In this document: positions 6,364 through 8,630 of the stretch, in pieces
How the letters are laid out: every line of letters starts with the position of its first letter
Numbering within the stretch: the stretch's first letter is position 1
Source of the DNA: Streptomycetales bacterium
Lineage (GTDB): Bacteria > Actinomycetota > Actinomycetes > Prado026
Direction: 5' to 3'
NCBI GenBank assembly: GCA_025361995.1
Contig: JANYIP010000388.1
Span: forward strand, 1-8,630
DNA: 8,630 nucleotides
Program-made: the position numbers and the translations under genes
The notes under the pieces: generated by a model
What the model was told of the DNA's origin: nothing
Databases searched by the model: none
The model's input: only the letters and a program-made list of their open reading frames with translations

Positions 6364-7215
6364 ATGACCGCCCAGATCCTCGACGGCAAGGCCACTGCTG
6401 CCGCGATCCGTACCGAGCTAGCCGAGCGGGTGGCGAAGCTCGCAGCTGGTGGCGTCCACCCCGGGCTGGGTACGGTCCTCGTCGGCGACGATCCCGGCAG
6501 TCACGCGTACGTCGGAGGCAAGCACCGGGACTGCGCCGAGGTCGGCGTGGCCAGCATCCGCCGGGACCTGCCCGGCACCGCTACCCAAGCCGACGTCGAG
6601 GCGGTCGTGGCCGAGCTCAACGCCGACCCGGCCTGCACCGGCTACATCGTGCAGCTCCCGCTGCCCAAGGGGCTGGACTCGGGGCGTGTCCTCGGCCTGA
6701 TGGACCCAGGCAAGGACGCCGACGGCCTGCACCCGACCAACCTCGGCCGCCTCGTTCTCGGGGAGACCGCCCCGCTGCCCTGCACGCCGCGCGGCATCGT
6801 CGAGCTGCTGCGCCGGTACGGCGTCACCATCGCCGGCGCCGAGGTCGTCATCGTCGGCCGCGGCGTCACGGTCGGGCGCCCACTCGGGCTGCTGCTGACC
6901 CGGCGGTCGGAGAACGCCACGGTCACCCTCTGCCACACCGGTACGCGCGACCTGGCGGCGCACACCCGCGGAGCCGACATCATCGTGGCCGCCGCCGGTG
7001 TGGCTGGGCTCATCACGGCCGACATGGTCAAGCCCGGTGCCGCGGTGCTCGACGTCGGCATCACCCGTACCGAGGCCGGGCTAGCGGGCGACGTCGCCGC
7101 TGACGTGGCCGAGGTCGCCGGCTACCTGGCTCCGATGCCGGGCGGGGTCGGCCCGATGACGCGCGCGATGCTGCTGGCCAACGTGGTCGAGGCAGCCGAG
7201 CGCTCGCTGCTGTAG
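6364..7215 (+). CDS. folD: Bifunctional methylenetetrahydrofolate dehydrogenase/methenyltetrahydrofolate cyclohydrolase
   Basis: This 283-aa cytosolic enzyme oxidises 5,10-methylene-THF with NADP+ to methenyl-THF and hydrolyses that to 10-formyl-THF. The catalytic/folate domain shows GTVLVGDDPGSHAYVGGKH with Tyr49 and catalytic Lys53, then YIVQLPLPKGLD and KDADGLHPTNLGRL. The NADP-binding domain shows VVIVGRGVTVGRPLG and ATVTLCHTGT, and the protein ends with the folate-site motif PGGVGPMT. The length is normal and all key residues are present. The variants KDADGLHP and GRGVTVGRP are those usual in actinobacterial FolD. Its place directly after the dehydrogenase-etfBA operon fits a role in oxidising the methylene-THF produced by the GcvT domain, although FolD is also a general housekeeping enzyme and appears to have its own promoter. 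Confidence 0.97.
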   Translation: MTAQILDGKATAAAIRTELAERVAKLAAGGVHPGLGTVLVGDDPGSHAYVGGKHRDCAEVGVASIRRDLPGTATQADVEAVVAELNADPACTGYIVQLPLPKGLDSGRVLGLMDPGKDADGLHPTNLGRLVLGETAPLPCTPRGIVELLRRYGVTIAGAEVVIVGRGVTVGRPLGLLLTRRSENATVTLCHTGTRDLAAHTRGADIIVAAAGVAGLITADMVKPGAAVLDVGITRTEAGLAGDVAADVAEVAGYLAPMPGGVGPMTRAMLLANVVEAAERSLL

Positions 7216-7225
7216 CCCGGGCTGG

Positions 7226-7231
7226 TAGAAC
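7226..7231 (+). promoter_or_regulatory. Possible -10 for leaderless transcription of the DinB-like gene
   Basis: TAGAAC ends 6 bases before the ATG at 7238, the spacing seen for leaderless genes in actinobacteria, and no Shine-Dalgarno site is visible in front of this gene. The last base deviates from TAnnnT and there is no -35, so cotranscription with folD remains an equal alternative. Confidence 0.25.
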
Positions 7232-7237
7232 TGCCGG

Positions 7238-7690
7238 ATGGTCGACCATGCCGAGCTCGTCCAGCGACTCGAGGAGACGACGTCGCTGGTCCGCGGCCTG
7301 CAGCCCTCGCTCGACCCAGTCGATCACGAGGGCTGGCCCCGGCAGGTGATACTGGGGCACATCGCGTACGTCGACCAGCACGTGTGGCTGCCCCGCTTGC
7401 ACGAGATGGCCGTCGTCGAGCTGCCGAGCTGGGACTGGTGGGAACCGGCCGGCGTCGACTGGCAGGGGCTGTACGGCGAGAAGGCCTGGGCTGACGTCGT
7501 CAAGGAGTTCGCGGCGGCGCGGGCGGAGACCGTGGCGTACCTGCGGGACCTGCCAGAGCATGGCTGGGCCCGGCGCGCGCACCACGCGGTCTTCGGCGAG
7601 CTGGCCGTCGCCGGGCTGTGCGAGGAGATTCTGACCCACGACTTCGACCATCTGGCGCAGCTGCGCGGGCACGGCTCGCACGCCCACTAG
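7238..7690 (+). CDS. DinB-like / mycothiol-transferase-type four-helix protein
   Basis: This 150-aa protein resembles the DinB/YfiT superfamily of four-helix-bundle metalloproteins, which includes thiol-dependent S-transferases and the mycothiol-dependent maleylpyruvate isomerase. The pattern is an N-terminal helix (VQRLEETTSLVRGL), the motif VILGHIAYVDQH with His41, an Arg/Glu-rich third helix (about 90-110), and a last helix FGELAVAGLCEEILTHDFDH with His134 and His138. His41, His134 and His138 have the spacing of the family's metal-binding triad. It starts 22 bases after folD with no terminator between, so it may share the folD transcript. The actual reaction is unknown. A mycothiol-linked detoxification role would suit an actinobacterium but is a guess. 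Confidence 0.75.
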   Translation: MVDHAELVQRLEETTSLVRGLQPSLDPVDHEGWPRQVILGHIAYVDQHVWLPRLHEMAVVELPSWDWWEPAGVDWQGLYGEKAWADVVKEFAAARAETVAYLRDLPEHGWARRAHHAVFGELAVAGLCEEILTHDFDHLAQLRGHGSHAH

Positions 7691-7703
7691 GTGCTGCGCA
7701 GGG

Positions 7704-7729
7704 AGCTCCGTCAGCCGGAGGGAGGAGCT
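7704..7729. terminator. Possible small bidirectional hairpin at the convergent gene ends
   Basis: Two alternative stems overlap here: CTCCG (7706-7710) with CGGAG (7716-7720), and AGCTCC (7704-7709) with GGAGCT (7724-7729). They lie across the 20-base gap between the convergent DinB-like and MFS genes and the MFS stop codon. The stems are short and part is coding, so support is weak. Confidence 0.3.
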
Positions 7730-8630
7730 GGCTCGCTGGGCGAGTCGGCGAAGACCAGCGGGACCACCTGGCGAGGCATGACCAGCAGGGCGAACAGTGC
7801 GAGCAGCGCGACCGCGACCAGCGCCACGAGGACGTGGTGGGTGGCGTCGAAGAGTGCCGACCGGATGAACGCCGCGACACCGCCCGGCTCGGTGTGCTGC
7901 CCGCCGAGGACGAGCCGGGTGGTGTCGACGCTGGCCGGCAGCTTCCCGACGAGAGCAGCCGGCGGGTGCGCGAATCGGTTGGCGAGCGTGGCGTTCGCGA
8001 TGGCGCCGAGGACTGCCGCCCCGACCGCACTGCCCAGCGACCTGCTGAACATGTTGGTCCCGGTCACGACACCCCGTCTGTCCCAGCCCACGACGGACTG
8101 CACGGCGACCAGCGTGGGGCTGTTCGCCAGGCCGAGGCCGGCACCCACGACGAAGCATGCGGCGCCCACCTGCCACACCCGCGAGGACTGCGATAGCAAC
8201 AGCGTGAGCAGGACGCCGACCAGCACGATCGCGCTGCCGATCAGGGCCGTGTCGCGGAACCCCAGGCGCATGTAGATCCGGCCGGAGAACGCGGCCGTCA
8301 GCGGCCAGCCCACCGTGAGCGCGGCGAGCGCGAAGCCGGCGACGAGCGGACCGGTCCCGAGCACCCCCTGGACGTACGTCGGGACGTAGGAGCTGAGCCC
8401 GATCATCAGCGCACCGACCGCGACCGCGGTGAGGTTGCCGGCCACCAGGGTGCGCCTGGTGAAGACCCACAGCGGCAGGACTGGCTCCGCGGCACGCTTC
8501 TCGACCCGCACGAAGCCGAGCACGAGGGCGATCCCGACTCCGAAGGTGAGCAGGCTCGCCGGCGAGCCCCAGTCCCAGTCGACGCCGCCAGCGTTCGACG
8601 CGCGCCCAGAGCGTCGCCCGCTCGTTGAGA
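7711..8630 (-). CDS. MFS transporter of the DHA2 (14-TM drug:H+ antiporter) type, C-terminal part (5' end outside window)
   Basis: The frame is open from the right edge to the stop at 7711-7713 and encodes about 305 residues, the C-terminal portion of a protein normally about 480-520 aa long. Upstream of a GTG at 8521-8523 the frame continues with family-typical sequence (GGVDWDWGSP, then a membrane span), so that GTG is internal. The segment VEKRAAEPVLPLWVF is the hallmark loop of DHA2 exporters (usually VERRAAEPVLPLRLF). About seven hydrophobic spans follow, with GLSSYVPTYVQGVLG, VGAGLGLANSPTLVAVQS and GVVTGTNMFSRSLGSAVGAA, all typical of the EmrB/QacA type. A long loop precedes the last span, and the protein ends in a Pro/Ser-rich tail. 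It likely exports a toxic compound by proton antiport; the substrate is unknown. It runs against the plus-strand genes and is probably unrelated to betaine metabolism. Confidence 0.9.
   Translation of the reverse strand, partial: STSGRRSGRASNAGGVDWDWGSPASLLTFGVGIALVLGFVRVEKRAAEPVLPLWVFTRRTLVAGNLTAVAVGALMIGLSSYVPTYVQGVLGTGPLVAGFALAALTVGWPLTAAFSGRIYMRLGFRDTALIGSAIVLVGVLLTLLLSQSSRVWQVGAACFVVGAGLGLANSPTLVAVQSVVGWDRRGVVTGTNMFSRSLGSAVGAAVLGAIANATLANRFAHPPAALVGKLPASVDTTRLVLGGQHTEPGGVAAFIRSALFDATHHVLVALVAVALLALFALLVMPRQVVPLVFADSPSEPAPPSG

Noticed and set aside
1..8630. Search for tRNA, rRNA, CRISPR arrays, IS ends, attachment sites and toxin-antitoxin pairs
   Set aside because: No cloverleaf-like segment, regular spaced repeats, transposase-like protein or extra small gene pair was seen; the longer non-coding stretches are 1846-1997 and 6241-6363, both described.

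Overview
This window looks like chromosomal DNA from a high-GC Gram-positive bacterium (Actinobacteria). The evidence is strong G/C bias at third codon positions in every real gene, a GTG start with a good Shine-Dalgarno site, a lipobox-anchored binding protein, TAnnnT-type -10 hexamers, and an actinobacterial-style FolD (GRGVTVGRP in the NADP loop). The genus cannot be fixed from the sequence; a Nocardioides-like relative is only a guess. There are no rRNA or tRNA genes, IS elements or CRISPR arrays, and the genes look native.

Layout. (1) 1-1845, plus strand: the end of a ProW/OpuAB-type ABC permease (cut by the left edge), then a ProX/OpuAC-type lipoprotein for glycine betaine or a related methylated amine. 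A large imperfect inverted repeat (1846-1919) follows the stop codon directly. (2) 1998-6240, plus strand: an 839-aa FAD-amine dehydrogenase fused to a GcvT folate domain (dimethylglycine/sarcosine dehydrogenase family), then etfB and etfA. Each of the two junctions overlaps by one base (TGATG), so this is a tightly coupled operon. A near-perfect 27/28-nt inverted repeat (6251-6319) follows. (3) 6364-7690, plus strand: folD, then a small DinB-like putative metalloprotein. (4) 7711-8630, minus strand: the C-terminal part of a DHA2-type MFS transporter, convergent with the DinB gene and cut by the right edge.

How the genes fit together (inference from known families). The ABC system imports betaine or a similar N-methylated compound. 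The flavoprotein oxidatively removes an N-methyl group from dimethylglycine and/or sarcosine, and its GcvT domain captures the one-carbon unit as 5,10-methylene-THF. EtfAB carries the electrons towards the respiratory chain, and FolD converts methylene-THF to methenyl- and formyl-THF with NADPH production. The window thus reads as an import, demethylation and C1-harvesting module that would use betaine as a nutrient rather than only as an osmoprotectant. The enzyme for betaine to dimethylglycine is not in the window. The most interesting non-coding elements are the two intergenic inverted repeats, each just upstream of the next gene's putative -10, and a GTTGCGTA direct repeat plus a GTTGC-N7-GCAAC palindrome in the dehydrogenase leader that looks like an operator. 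I found no wholly new system; the novelty lies in the wiring and in apparent specialisation of the ETF.
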